Shown here one piece after another: positions 11,094 through 21,868 of a stretch of 64,000 bases of DNA; positions within the stretch are counted from its first letter, which is position 1, and the number at the start of each line of letters is the position of its first letter. Made by a program: the position numbers and the translations under genes. The notes under the pieces are model-generated. The model did no database searches and was not told the origin of the DNA. It worked only from the letters and a program-made list of their open reading frames with translations. The DNA is from Hysterangium stoloniferum (Eukaryota; Basidiomycota; Agaricomycetes; Hysterangiales; Hysterangiaceae): contig WHVD01000033.1 in assembly GCA_015178975.1 (NCBI GenBank), forward strand, positions 1 through 64,000. The letters run 5' to 3'.

Positions 11094-11832
11094 TCATCGG
11101 TCTCAGTTTGTCACCCCAATCCATCCTTCATTTTCTGGTGTTTCATGATTGTTAGTCAAGGAAATAATGAAGTCTGTGGGGTCCATACAAACTTCCTAGC
11201 TCATCAATGGCTATCGTCATCACCAAATGGGTAGAAGATACAGTGCATGTCAAGGTAATGCATCATAATGTAATGACTCTGGGGATAATATTCAGTGCAG
11301 CGGAATAACAACAAAAATATTTCTTTAGAATACAGTTGGGATCACTCTCGATGATAATTAAACTTCAGTATCCTGGGGCCAGACCAAAAATGACAGGAAT
11401 TCCCTTCAAGACAGTGGCAATGGCCACATCTGGTCTTGGATTGGTGTGTAAACATTCCTGACCAAGTCCTCTCTGTTCGGTTCAAAAACGGTCCAAGAAT
11501 AATCATCCCTGGTGAGATGTACACATGTAGTCCTACAATATATAGTCACAAACCATGAAACCTACAAATTCAGAGGTATCAGCGACCCAGTTTTCATCAT
11601 GGACTCAGCGCAGAGCTGCAATTTGAATAAGAAGTGATTGCATGTGCTCTGAAATTGCCCCAAACTACGAGGTTTATTCAACTTTTATTCGCTCTCCAAG
11701 GCTAGTTAAAAAATGGAATGATAAGATCCTCCTGTTAGTTTGTTCCAAATTTGTCAGCATTGTCTGAGGAGAAATTGGGTTGAGGTATGGAGCAGGACGT
11801 TTGCCAGGTCAAACAACATCTTTCCAAGGCTG
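11094..11832 (+). pseudogene. D-module (diverged partner relic), inverted-arm copy
   Basis: Reverse-complement counterpart of 36020-37033 with no net length difference across the aligned part. In the partner orientation (plus here) it contains readable pieces ending in RTFARSNNIFPRL around 11790-11830. Many stops interrupt it. At 11832 the similarity ends sharply and foreign sequence begins. Confidence 0.45.
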
Positions 11833-11951
11833 TATCCGATTCTCGCTCCAAATTTGAGAATTTCAATGCTGGGGGTAAACGCAAGACCAGGGCGTCGCTG
11901 GCGGCCGCTCAGAAACGAGCGAGAACTCTTCTGACTGACTGCGAAGATTAA
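11787..11951 (+). CDS. Short hypothetical frame, possible 3' end of a captured gene
   Basis: ATG at 11787 to TAA at 11949-11951, 54 residues. The first 15 residues come from the D-module in a frame also open at 35831-36064 and 5143-5379 on minus (MEQD..QVKQ.LSKA). The rest is sequence seen nowhere else in the window and reads GGKRKTRASLAAAQKRART, a basic alanine-rich stretch like a nuclear or DNA-binding tail, then a stop and an AT-rich stretch like a 3' UTR. I infer a captured gene end. It could also be chance. Confidence 0.3.
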   Translation: MEQDVCQVKQHLSKAVSDSRSKFENFNAGGKRKTRASLAAAQKRARTLLTDCED

Positions 11952-12216
11952 GCTATCTTGTTTTTCGGATTTTGACTCTTTTTTATTTGGTGTGCTTTTA
12001 GAGTGTTACGATTACAGCCCGCATTCCTGGGAATAGCCTGTATTAGTGAACGTAGTGATATAATAGAGATATCATTTTATGAATTATTCAAATATTGATA
12101 AGAAAAACATGGCCATTCATGGGTTGATTAATACAAGGGCAACATACAATAGATAAGATATTCACGTGTTGGATTAAGTCACGTGACCTGTCAGGGGAGG
12201 GGTTGAGCAAGGGGTG
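11833..12216. other. Foreign 384-bp segment replacing part of the repeat unit
   Basis: Sits between D-module and partner-gene tail where the other arm (35330-36020) has the E5-like modules. The first 120 bp look coding (see 11787-11951) and the rest is AT-rich and non-coding. No terminal repeats or target duplication could be made out. Confidence 0.4.
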
Positions 12217-13618
12217 TTTGGTAGAATGAACTCCAGTCGACTGGACTGGAAGCAGTGATAGAATTCAGCTCACGAGAACAGAGAGCAATAAGGTTCCGTT
12301 TGTCTATTTGGCCGTAAGGCAAACGAATGGCTAGATACATGGACTCTAGGCTACTTATATGTATCTGCTAAACAAAAGGAATACTAAAATAGAGAACAAA
12401 AGGGGAGAACAAAAGGGGAGAGACAAAAGGCTTGACAATGGTGCGCGCAAACCTTTGATTACATAAGCGGAATGAACGCGTAATCAGCTTGATAAATTCC
12501 AACAAGCAGTAGGGGAAATGTCGGGATAGCGAGTGAAATAAATTGTCGTGCCGTGTAGTGTGACACTAGTGACTGAAACATTGAAACACAACACAAACGA
12601 GACTTCTTGTGATTTGGCTTTTGCACGCGGCGGGGCGGTGTGGGTATTCTTCAGCTCTGATTGATAAGTTATTCCCCCTGACACAACGACAAACTACCTT
12701 TCTCTTCCAAGGTGAACGCTCACGACAATGTGAGGTGTGGGTGTTTGATCATGGTGTTGTCCATTGGTTTCGCCTGGCTTCATGTTCTCCCGAACAGATG
12801 ACGACACGAAGGTAACGGTAGGACCGCCTTCTTTGAGACGTCCTGGTGGTATTCGATTAACATTGCTACCGCGATGTGATTGCAGTGAAGGAAAGTCCTC
12901 GGGCTATATTCACCACCAGTCTAGAGAATCTCGCAGCGATCATTACAGGTGACTATTATTGTTTTAAATTGTGATAAATTATGTAGCTTCATACAACCCT
13001 CATATCCGCGTTCTGTTTGAAATGATTGTCATTTATAAATAGGATGCCAATCTAGCCGCGAGTGGTGCCCGCAAGTGTACTCGACTGATGTATGGCATCA
13101 ACGCAGACAAGCTTTAGAGTTCGGGGCAATGGTGAAAAGTGACTGTATGCGCTCTTATATTTGTTCGACATATGGCAGTTTGATTTTCAAGTGTTCAATG
13201 GAGGAAAATTAGTTTAAGGAATTCGCCGAACAAATTACCTCGCACGGTGTGAAGGCCCTCGGTTTTAAGATCATGGATCTTGTTGATTGAGTACTGGCGA
13301 AGATATGATGAGCCTGAACGAGACATGCATCAAAATGCGGACAGGGGAGGACTTTTTCAGACATTCAGTAAGATCTTATTTAAAACATGATGATACAAGG
13401 TGGCTATATGTGTCCTTACATAGGCCCAAATCATATAGCCTTATAAGATCTGCAACCCCGTGTGCAAAGTGAGTTGAATAAAGGGCGACGCTATTCGCCT
13501 CCTCCTGGTTTGATTGGGATATGTCGGCATTATCGAAGAGAAATGATTAGCAAATGTGTCCATTTGATGGTGCAAAACCTTTCAGGGCAACCATGGTTTC
13601 CAACACAGATATGGGGTT
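12217..13618 (+). pseudogene. Partner gene, copy in inverted arm
   Basis: Partner gene orientation is plus here because the NETT unit is inverted. The pieces in order are a 5' part (12217-12600, interrupted by the LTR at 12256-12504), a frame with DHGVVHWF (12609-12815), then FMFSRTDDDTKVTVGPPSLRRPG (12764-12952), SDCMRSYICSTYGS near 13140, and a 3' exon 13462-13716 with SELNKGRRY and CRHYRREMIS. The equivalent at 34171-35350 is nearly identical. Several internal stops. Confidence 0.5.
12256..12504. mobile_element. Solo LTR, 249 bp, copia-like ends
   Basis: Starts TGATAGAATT and ends AATTCCAACA, flanked by the 5-bp direct repeat agcag at 12251-12255 and 12505-12509. The interrupted sequence is continuous in the other arm near 35300. 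It has no internal coding region, so the element has recombined to a single LTR. It shares its central layout with the LTR at 26159-26395. Fossil. Confidence 0.8.
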
Positions 13619-14450
13619 CTAATTATACCCTACCAACACACGAGTGGAAGGAGCGGCCACCACGCAAAGGAAAGAACATGCCGTCAAACCTAAACGCTCA
13701 AGCCTGTAGCTGGTAGATTGAACATTGCTCGAGCCGCGCATTACGTCAAAATGTCGAAGGAGAGATACAAGAATGGCGATGCAATCGAGGCTACGCACTG
13801 TGGTACACGCGGATTCGGACTCGGAAGATCTAGCTATCAGGTTCAGAGTCAACTCGATGATACTTTCGCCAGACGCCAGGAGGTGCCAGCTCGGAATCAT
13901 ATGCGTCAGAATCAGACTGGTAGGCAAGTTTCACAGGCGGATGTAAGACGGTGCTATAAGGTAAAACATTATGAACGTACCTTACGATGGACCCACTGAG
14001 CGAAGAAACGCCGTTGATGTGATCGATCAGTAAGAAGCGTGCTGTCGTCGAAGAAGGTTTGCAAGGAGGAAATATTCCAATACAGTAAACATGATGCCTC
14101 CGAATAAATATGTTGTGTCAATGACGCTATATGTTGTCCAATAAAACCCTCAGTACAGCTCCAGCAAAAACTCGAAACCATGCATCTTGGTGGATGCAAC
14201 ACATGAGAAGCCGTATAGGATAGTCATAATGGAAAGATAGTTGCCGGTGACTTTGTCTGATCGCCGTGAGCTCCTCTACAGATAGTGGACGCACGTGGGA
14301 GATCGTTTCTACGATATACGGAAGGCCGAAAATGGGTGAGAGATCATGATAACCGGCTATTTGTATGGTGTGCAGCGGTAACCTGACTAAAGCTGAGGAC
14401 GTAATCGCAGGTGACGCGTCTCTCTATCTGACCAATGGACGCCGGGACAT
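13619..14450 (-). pseudogene. NETT family fragment, exons 3-5, inverted arm
   Basis: On minus, E5 (13619-13880) with LTLNLIARSSESESACTTVRSLD, E4 (about 13950-14240) with FDDSTLLTD, and an E3 piece to 14450 (VEELTA region, then the ITSSL region in decayed form). At about 14450 exon 3 runs directly into partner-gene sequence (HWFGPGFLFSQT) of the next unit, a second chimeric junction. Counterpart of 33450-34170 in the other arm. Confidence 0.6.
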
Positions 14451-15362
14451 CCATTGGTTTGGCCCCGGCTTCCTGTTCTCCCAAACAAAGAACACGAAAA
14501 GAATGGTGGGACCGCCTGCTTTGAGACGCCGTAGTGGTATTCGATCGACGTTGTTACTGCTAGTATATGCGATGTGATTTCAAAGAGTAGTCATTGGAGT
14601 ATATTCAACACCAGTGTAGAGAACCTCGCAGCGACTATTTCAAGTGACGACCTTCGATTCTAAATTGTATCAAATTATGTAGCTTCATACAACTCTCAAG
14701 TTCGCGTCCTGTTTGAAACGATTTCCATTGATAAATAGGATATCAGTCTAGCCGCTGGTGGTGGCCGCGAGTGTATTCAATGCATGTATGGCATCAACAG
14801 GTGCAACATGCAGAGCGCGCGGCGGCGGCGGCAGCGAAAGGTGACTGTATGCGCTCTTATATTTGCTCGGCCTATGGCAGCTTTATTCTCAAGTTTTCAA
14901 TGGAAGAGAATTAGTTTAAGGAATTCGCCCAGCACATTGACTCGCAGGGTGTGGAGGCCCTTGATGGGAAGATTATGGATCTTGTCGATTGAACATTATT
15001 ACCCTGAAGGTATGATGAGCCTGAACGAGACATGCGTCGAATTGGGGGTGAGGAGACCTTTTTCAGACCGTCAGTGATATCTTGCTATAAAATGCGCATG
15101 TTGGTCTAATCACGGCTGGTGGAAATGTATTCAACACATCTATGGGACAACTGAGGAGCTCGCGGCGATAATGCAAATTGACTATATAGTCCTGACATAG
15201 ATTCAAACTAAATAGATTTATAACATCTGCAACCCCGGCTGCAATCCTGGTTTGGTTGCGTTGTGTCGGCATCATCAAAGAGAAATGATTAGAAAGTGTG
15301 TCCAATCGATGGTGTAAGACCTTTGTCAGGGAAACCATGTGCCTTTAACACTGTTTAGGGGG
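14450..15362 (+). pseudogene. Partner gene copy convergent with NETT copy 5
   Basis: Reads in order GPGFLFSQT (14455), RRRSGIR before a likely 47-bp intron (gtattc...tttcag, near 14534-14580), then NTSVENLA, and frames near 14784-15077. The 3' exon ends at the palindrome 15362-15375. The otherwise conserved FKEFAQHI region is interrupted by a stop at a position that reads tryptophan in the 23.5-kb copy. Nearly identical to 56000-56880. Confidence 0.5.
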
Positions 15363-15375
15363 GTCTAATTAGACC
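15362..15375. other. Palindrome at the convergent gene ends
   Basis: GGTCTAATTAGACC, perfectly self-complementary. The NETT stop (TCT AAT TAG) and the partner-gene stop both fall in it. The same 14 bp occur at 20716-20729 and 56874-56887. Confidence 0.6.
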
Positions 15376-17045
15376 GTACCGACACACAAGTGGAAGGTGT
15401 GGCGACCACGCAAAGGAAGGAACGCGCGGTGAAATCTAAATTTTTAACCGAGTAATTGAAGAATTTGTCGTTGGTCGTGCCGCGCATAATCTCACAATGT
15501 GGAAGAAGAGAAACGAGAATGGGGATGGTATCGTGGCTGCGCACCGTGGTCAACGCAGTTTCGGGCTCGGAATATCCAGCTATCAGCTTCAAAGTCAATG
15601 CGATTATTCGGGCACCATGCCAAGGGAGATACCGATTAGGACTCGTGTGGGTCAGAATGAGACTGATAGGACAGTTTCGTGGGTGGATGTAAGATGGTGC
15701 TGGAAGATAAAATATAGTGAACGTACCGTACGATGGGCACAATGAACGAAGAAACCACTTTCAGCTCGTTGACGTGATCGGTGAGAAGCGTGCTGTCGTC
15801 GAAGAAGGTTTCCAAGGAGTCAATACTCATACAGTGCGTTCGATGTCTCCAAATCAAGATGAAGTGTCAATGACGCTATATGGATGTTTATGTCGTCCAA
15901 TAAAACCCTCAATACAGCGCCGGCGATATCTCGAAACCATGCATCTTGTTTGATGCAACACACGAGAAGCTCGATAGGATATTCATAAAATATAAGTCGT
16001 TGTGTCTGATATTCTCTGCTATGGTTTTGGTGGGAAGGATGAAATGGTGTGATGGCACGACGAACGGTTGTAACCAGAATTCAATGCAACCTCTGATCGC
16101 CGTGAGCTCCTTTACAGATAGTGGACGCATGTGGCAGATCGCTTCCACGATATACATAAGGCTTGAAAGGGTTAAGGGACAATGAAATTCTGATAGAGAA
16201 CGGGCGATGTGTATGATAAATGTTGATGCAACATCATCAAAGTTGGTGTGCAGCGGTGACTTGACTAAAACGTTGTAAAGTGATGACGTAATCGCAGTTG
16301 AGGCGTCGGCAGGTGACGCGGCTCCATCTAACCAATGAACGCCGGGGCAGAAAAAGAAGGCAAAAGCCAAAAATGTCATAAGCTACTATCTTGAACTAAT
16401 CTTCCTAGTCTTGGCAGCGTGAGATGCTTGTGTAGAAACTTGCCAAAGGCACCACCGTCTCGTATATTGTCAGCTTTGCGATCAGCGAAGCTGTCTTAGC
16501 ACTGTGAAGAACTTTCATCCCAACCCTTTCCAAACCGACTCCACAGTAATACCCGGGGCCAATGTCAATACTTGAAATTGTCCCCTGATTCCGCGAGATC
16601 ATTCCCCAGTCATCGGCATGACTGGAATAGGGGCTGAGGTTGGATGTCGTGTTGCTGGATATCGTAACAACATTCGGTGGGTCATGGTAGCCCGTTTCTC
16701 CTTGACACTGAATACGCAGCATGTGACACATATCACATGGAAATAGCATTATACTTTACTCACCCATTCGTCAACCCAAATCTCTATATGGTTTGCAGAC
16801 AGCTGTATGTGTTGCCTACCATCGGGGGCCCGATAACATAAATCGTGGCCGGGTTCGTTACAACCCCATCGTTCTCGAAGCTTCTCCCTGAATATCTCTC
16901 TCATCCCTTTAACGATCTCGTCCCGTTGCTCTGAAGTCAATACACCCGGGGAAACTAAGGGTGGGAGTTCCTCAATGTCTTCAAGGTAGATCCCAGCCGT
17001 TACCGAATCATCATTCCCCAGAGTCGTCTCGTTGAAAGTAGACAT
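15363..17045 (-). pseudogene. NETT family copy 5, exons 1-5
   Basis: E1 16764-17045 is open (94 codons, ATG at 17043-17045). Intron 16708-16763 is 56 bp with gtgagt and attcag ends. E2 from 16707 has lost about 20 bp after KLTIY, shifting the frame, and runs straight into E3 near 16385 with the second intron deleted. E3 is open to about 15990 (TAIRGCIEFWLQP), then a 49-bp-type intron, E4 to about 15700, a 64-bp intron and E5 with ARIIALTLKLIAG ending CVSVRSN at the palindrome. One of the most complete minus-strand copies. Confidence 0.75.
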
Positions 17046-17110
17046 TAGTGGGTAGCGGTCTCACCTACACTAGAAGGGGGTGCCTCGCTTTTGTGCCGCC
17101 ACCAGTCGGA
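17046..17110 (-). promoter_or_regulatory. Core promoter of NETT copy 5
   Basis: Minus-strand acaaaagcg (17087-17095) at the TATA position with the leader intact. The TATA core is altered compared with cataaaagc in other copies. Confidence 0.4.
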
Positions 17111-17960
17111 GAGTTAATTCCATGAAGGTACAGCGTTATGGCTGTACTTACACGGGATACACAGCATTTCATTCCTGCCTTCGTCCATAAGGTTCCCTCA
17201 CCTTCCTTGAACCTTATAGGCTCCACCGTAATGAGGTCACTACTTCTTACACCTTCCACTAAACGCTCACACACCATATAATAATGGTTCAGTCGATTGT
17301 CACATAGTATAGCATTTTCAACGTCAGAGATGAAAGCAAAACGTCTTTCTGATATCGAGAAGTGACATTGCCATGTACCATATAAATGCAATCCAGAGCG
17401 ATTCCCAATGGTTGCTGCCGTCAAGTTGCCGCTGTCAGCCTCAGGCTTTGTCCAGAGAGATCGCACACTTCCTGTTTTAATTTTGCAAACTTTCACCGAG
17501 GAGAAACCCGGCGCCAGGGATGGCCTAGTCGCATTAATGGTAAGCAACGTGATTTTTTCATTCGCCCTCGCCATATCCTTGATTGTGACGAATACATCCG
17601 GGTGTGTATTAACTCATTCTGAATATAATCTCGTCTCAGGTGACACTGACAGCTAGCCTTATCATTGTCTCTCTGTCTGAGTGGAATGGTTCCCCCCCGG
17701 CTCACACGATTGATGCGTGGACATTGCTCTTCAAAGCGACGATGACAAGGTAGATCAAGCATTGTCACCCACTCGCAGTTTGACCCATTGCAGGCAGAGC
17801 TCTTCCGGTACGTAAATATTCACCACGCTGGCTATGCTAATGCATTCCCCTTTGCTCATCTTTCTGCCCCCTTCCTGCCAATTCCACTGTGCCCTGTAAG
17901 CTCCATATGGGTCGATGTAACCATCCCTCTTCGTTCCCACACGATGGCCATTCATTGCAG
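17111..17960 (-). other. U- and C-modules upstream of copy 5
   Basis: U-module 17111-17400 and C-module 17400-17960. Minus-strand frames 17065-17574 (169 codons) and 17755-17955 (NIYVPEELCLQWVKL) and plus-strand frames 17386-17656 are all partly open. The minus frame matches the C-module direction seen at 134-502. Near-identical to 8470-9200. Confidence 0.4.
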
Positions 17961-18540
17961 CCCTGCGTCTGTCACTACAATCGATCCTTCATTTTCTCGT
18001 TTTGGCTAATTTGTCAGTCAAGGAATGGACGAGGGAGCCTTAATCTTAACATACTTCCGAGATGATAATCGGCTGTTGTCGTCAAAAAATAGGCGGAATA
18101 TGCGACGCTTGCCACGGCAATGCATCACAGTGTCCTGGCTCTCAAATAATCTCAGGCTCAGCAGGATAACAACAGAATTATGTCTTGGGAATACCATTTG
18201 GATCACTCTTGGCGACAATTATACTTCGGTATGCTGGTATCGGACCAAAAACGACAGCAATTTCTTTCAAAGACACTGGCAATGGTCGAACCGGTCTCAG
18301 ACTGGTTCAGAAACCGTCCAGGAATATTTGCTGCCATAAGACATATATATATAGTCTTACAATATATTTGATTATTAGTCACAAAACACAAAGCCCTACA
18401 AAGCCAAAGGTATCATCACCACAATCCTCATCAGCAATGAATTCCAGAGTTGCAGTGAGCATAAGAAGTGATTGAATGAGCTTTCAACCCGACTCAAATG
18501 ATGTAAGTTTATGCAACTATTAATGCCCCCAAAGCGAGCT
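17961..18540 (+). pseudogene. D-module of copy 5 (diverged partner relic)
   Basis: Open pieces on both strands (for example 18025-18339 plus, 18203-18391 minus). In the partner direction (plus) it reads MNSRVAVSIRSD near 18440, aligning with the SDYMRSY core of the partner gene. Closest relative is 30480-30836. Confidence 0.4.
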
Positions 18541-18872
18541 GGAAAAAAAGGAAAAAGGAAAGATATTATCCTCTTCCTGGCTTGCTTTCAAAAAACCAGT
18601 GAAAGATAACCAATGTAATTTCTGATTGTGGGAGTTATTGCCTTTTGATAAATGAATGAACCAATTTCAAAGAAAGTGGGCCAGCTGGTCAAGTTTCTGA
18701 ACCATCAATAATATCCCAAACTTCTTTGCAGACAAGAAGCACTTTCATGTAAACACACCATGTGCTGTAATTCTCCTCCCCTAGTTTCTGAAAGCAATTC
18801 TTGTTTCCAATTATTAGATGAGGTATGAGACCTTCCCACAAGAGTTGACCAACTGCAAAGCCCTTCCTGCAT
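18541..18872. other. Unassigned spacer between divergent NETT copies 5 and 6
   Basis: About 330 bp starting with a purine run (aaaaaaaggaaaaagg). It shows no similarity to the repeat modules and no notable frame. It replaces the start of exon 1 of copy 6. Confidence 0.4.
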
Positions 18873-20726
18873 GATGATTCGGCAACGGATGGGATCTACC
18901 TTGAAGACATTGAAGAGCTACCACCCTTAGTTTCCCCGGGTGTATTGACTTCAGAGAAACGGGACGAGATCATTAAAGGGACGAGAGAGATATTCAGGGA
19001 GAAGCTTCAAGAACGATGGCGCTGTAACGAACCTGGCCATGATTTATGTTATCGGGGCCTCGATGATGAGCAGCACATACAGCTGTCTGAAAACCATATA
19101 GAGGTCTGGGTTGACGGGTTGGTGAGTAAAGTATAATGCTATTTTCATGTGATCTGTGTTACATGCGGCAGATTCAGTGTCAAGAAGAAACGACCTGCCA
19201 TGACCCACCCACTGTTGTTAAGATATCCACCAAGACGACATCCAACCTTAGCCCATATCGCAGTTATGCCGATGACTGGGGAATGATCTCACGGAGTCAG
19301 GGGACAATGTCAAGTATTGACATTGGCCCCGGGTATTACTGTGGAGTCGGCTTGGAAAGGGTTGGGATGAAAGTCCTTCACAGTGCTAAGACAGCTTCGC
19401 TGATCGCAAAGCTGACAATATACCGGGAAATCACCCGCTTGTTACGAGATGATGATACCTCTGGCAAGTTTCTACACAAGCATCTTACCCTACCAAAACT
19501 GGGAAGACTAGTTCAAGACAGTGCTGATTTAGCGAGGTAGGGATCCCTCAATGAGTGAATACACTGGAAATATTCATATCTGAGTCGTAGACCTATATAC
19601 CCGCCTCAAATTCGGAGAAGAGCGACGGAAGTTTTAAAGAATTTCCCGATATTTTCACATATACGGGGGAGCAGAAAAGGTCACACTGCCCAGCTTATGA
19701 CATTCTTAGCTTCGGCCTTCTTTTACTGTCCCGGCGTTCACCGGTTAGATAGAGACGCGTCACCTGCCATCACGTCAACTGCGATTACGTCATCACTTTA
19801 CAACGCTTTAGTCAAGTCACCGCTGCACACCGACTTTGATGAGGTTGCATCAACATTTATCATAAACATCGCCCGTTATTCATCAGAATCTCACTATGTC
19901 TCAGGATTTGATCCGCCCTTACCCCTTCTCCCCTTATGTATATCGTGGAAGCGATCTGCGACATGCGTCCACTATCTGTAAAGGAGCTGACGGCGATCAG
20001 AGGTTGCATTGAATTCTGGTTACAACCGTGCGTCGTGCCATCTCACCATTTCATCCTTCCCACAAAACCATAACAGAGAATATCAGACACAACGACTTAA
20101 CCTTTATGAATATCCTATAGAGCTTCTCGTATGTTGCATCCAACAAGATGCATGGTTTCGAGATATCGCTGGAACTGTATTGAGGTTTTTATTGGACAAC
20201 ATAAACATGCATATAGCGTCATTGACACTTCATCTTGATTGGTCCACGTCGAACTCACTGGATCGGAGTATTGGCTCCTTGGAAACCTTCTTCAACGACA
20301 GCACGCTTTGCACCGATCACATCAACCAGCTGAAAGTGCTTTCTTCGTTCATTGGGCCCATCATACGGTACGTTCACTATATTTTATCTTCCAGCACCGT
20401 CTTACATCCACCCACGAAACTGTCCTACCAGTCTCATTCTGACCCACACGAGTCCTAATCGGGATCTCCTTGGGTATGGTCAGCGAATAATCGCATTGAC
20501 TCTGAAACTGATAGCTGGATCTTCCGAGCCCGAATCTGCGTTGACCACGGTGCGCAGCCACGATACCATCCCCATTCTCGTTTCTCTTCTTCCACATTGT
20601 GAGATTATGCGCACGACCAACGACAAATTCTTCAATTACTCGGTTAAAACTTTACATTCCACCGCGCGTTCCTTCCTTTGCGTGGTCGGCACACCTTCCA
20701 CTTGTATGTCAGTACGGTCTAATTAG
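18873..20726 (+). pseudogene. NETT family copy 6, exons 1-5: best splice-model copy
   Basis: E1 (5' truncated) 18873-19121, intron 19122-19177, E2 19178-19536, intron 19537-19590, E3 19591-20027, intron 20028-20076, E4 20077-20367, intron 20368-20431, E5 20432-20726. Every intron starts GT and ends AG, and exons join in frame: E2 to E3 at AR/PIYPP, E3 to E4 at WLQP/EYQTQR, E4 to E5 at GPIIR/LILTHTS. Lesions are the missing start and one single-base loss in E3. The product would be about 554 residues in a whole copy, leucine-rich, without signal peptide or obvious membrane segment. Function unknown; an exon-1 C-x4-GH-x3-C could bind zinc. Confidence 0.8.
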
Positions 20727-20729
20727 ACC
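20716..20729. other. Palindrome at convergent gene ends, copy 6
   Basis: GGTCTAATTAGACC, overlapping the NETT stop codon (TAG 20724-20726). Confidence 0.6.
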
Positions 20730-21868
20730 CCCTATGTGTTGAAGGCACATGGTTGCCCTGACAAAGGTCTTACACCATCGATTGGACACACTTTCTAATC
20801 ATTTCCCTTCGATGGTGCCGACACATCTCAACCAAACCAGGATTGCAGCCGGAGTTGCAGATGTTATAAATCTATATGGTTTGAACCTATGTAAGAATTA
20901 TATAGTCACTTTTCATTATCGCCGCGAGCTCCTCAGTTGTCCCCATAAATGTGTTGAATACATTTGCACTGGCCGTTATTAGACTAACATCCGCATTTTA
21001 AAGTAAGATATCACTGGAGGTCTAAAAAAGGTCCCCCCCACCCCCAATTCGATGCATGTCTCGTTCAGACTCATCATACCTTTGGGGTAATGTTCAATCG
21101 ACAAGATCCATGATCTTCCCACCAAGGGCCTCCACACCGTGCGAGTCAATGTGCTGGGCGAATTCCTTAAACTAATTCTCTTCCATTGAAAATTTGACAA
21201 TAAAGCTGCCATAAGCCGAGCAAATATAAGAGCGCATACAGTCACTTTTCGCCGCCGCTGCGCGCTCTGCATGTTGCACGCGTTGATGCCATACATACAT
21301 TGAATACACTCGCGGCCACATATACTTCAATGGCTACTCGCTGAAATCACATCGCATATACTAGCAGTAACAATGTCAATCGAATACCACTACGGCGTTT
21401 CAAAGAAGGCGGTCACACCATTCTTCTCGTGTCCTTTATTTGGGAGAACAGGAAGCCGGGGCCAAACCAATGAACAACACCATGATCAAGACACCGACAT
21501 TTCTTCACACGTCGTGAGCTTTCACCGTGTATAAGAGAAAGGTAACTCGTGGTCATGTCAGGTGGAATCCCATATCAACTAAGAGCTGAATAATACCCAC
21601 GACCCGCCGTGTGGAGCAGTCATTCCCCGAGATTTTCTGGTTTATGGTCTGTTTCAATGGGTCAGTCGTTAGCGTCATACTACACGCCACGACAATTTAT
21701 TTTACTCCCTATCCCAACAATTCCCCTGCTGCTTCCAGTTCAGTTTACTGGAGTTCATTCCACCAATTGGCATGTTTGAATTATTTCATTGCGAGTAGTA
21801 GCGAAAAATTCATTTGATTCAATCTAATATCAAAGGACTATTCGACAAGATCCGTGGGCCTCTTGAAC
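20730..21868 (-). pseudogene. Partner gene copy convergent with NETT copy 6
   Basis: The minus-strand 3' exon lies over 20730-21000. The frame 20979-21296 includes SLNETCIELG and FQWKRISLRNS in an alternative reading; the likelier frame has EFAQHIDSHGVEAL. Farther upstream, GPGFLFSQI-type and DHGVVHWF-type pieces lie near 21400-21500. The plus strand also has a possible extra NETT exon, 20767-20982 (VLHHRLDTLSNHF), reached from a gtacgg donor at 20712. Confidence 0.45.

Noticed and set aside
20368-20394. 27-bp mini-intron gtacgt...ttccag between exons 4 and 5
   Set aside because: Too short for known fungal introns and does not reach the exon-5 frame; the 64-bp intron ending at 20431 does.
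20767-20982. Sixth NETT exon (VLHHRLDTLSNHF)
   Set aside because: A GTA-type donor and an AG exist and the frame is open in several copies, but it lies antisense to the partner gene's last exon and may be its shadow. The stop in the palindrome gives a simpler end.
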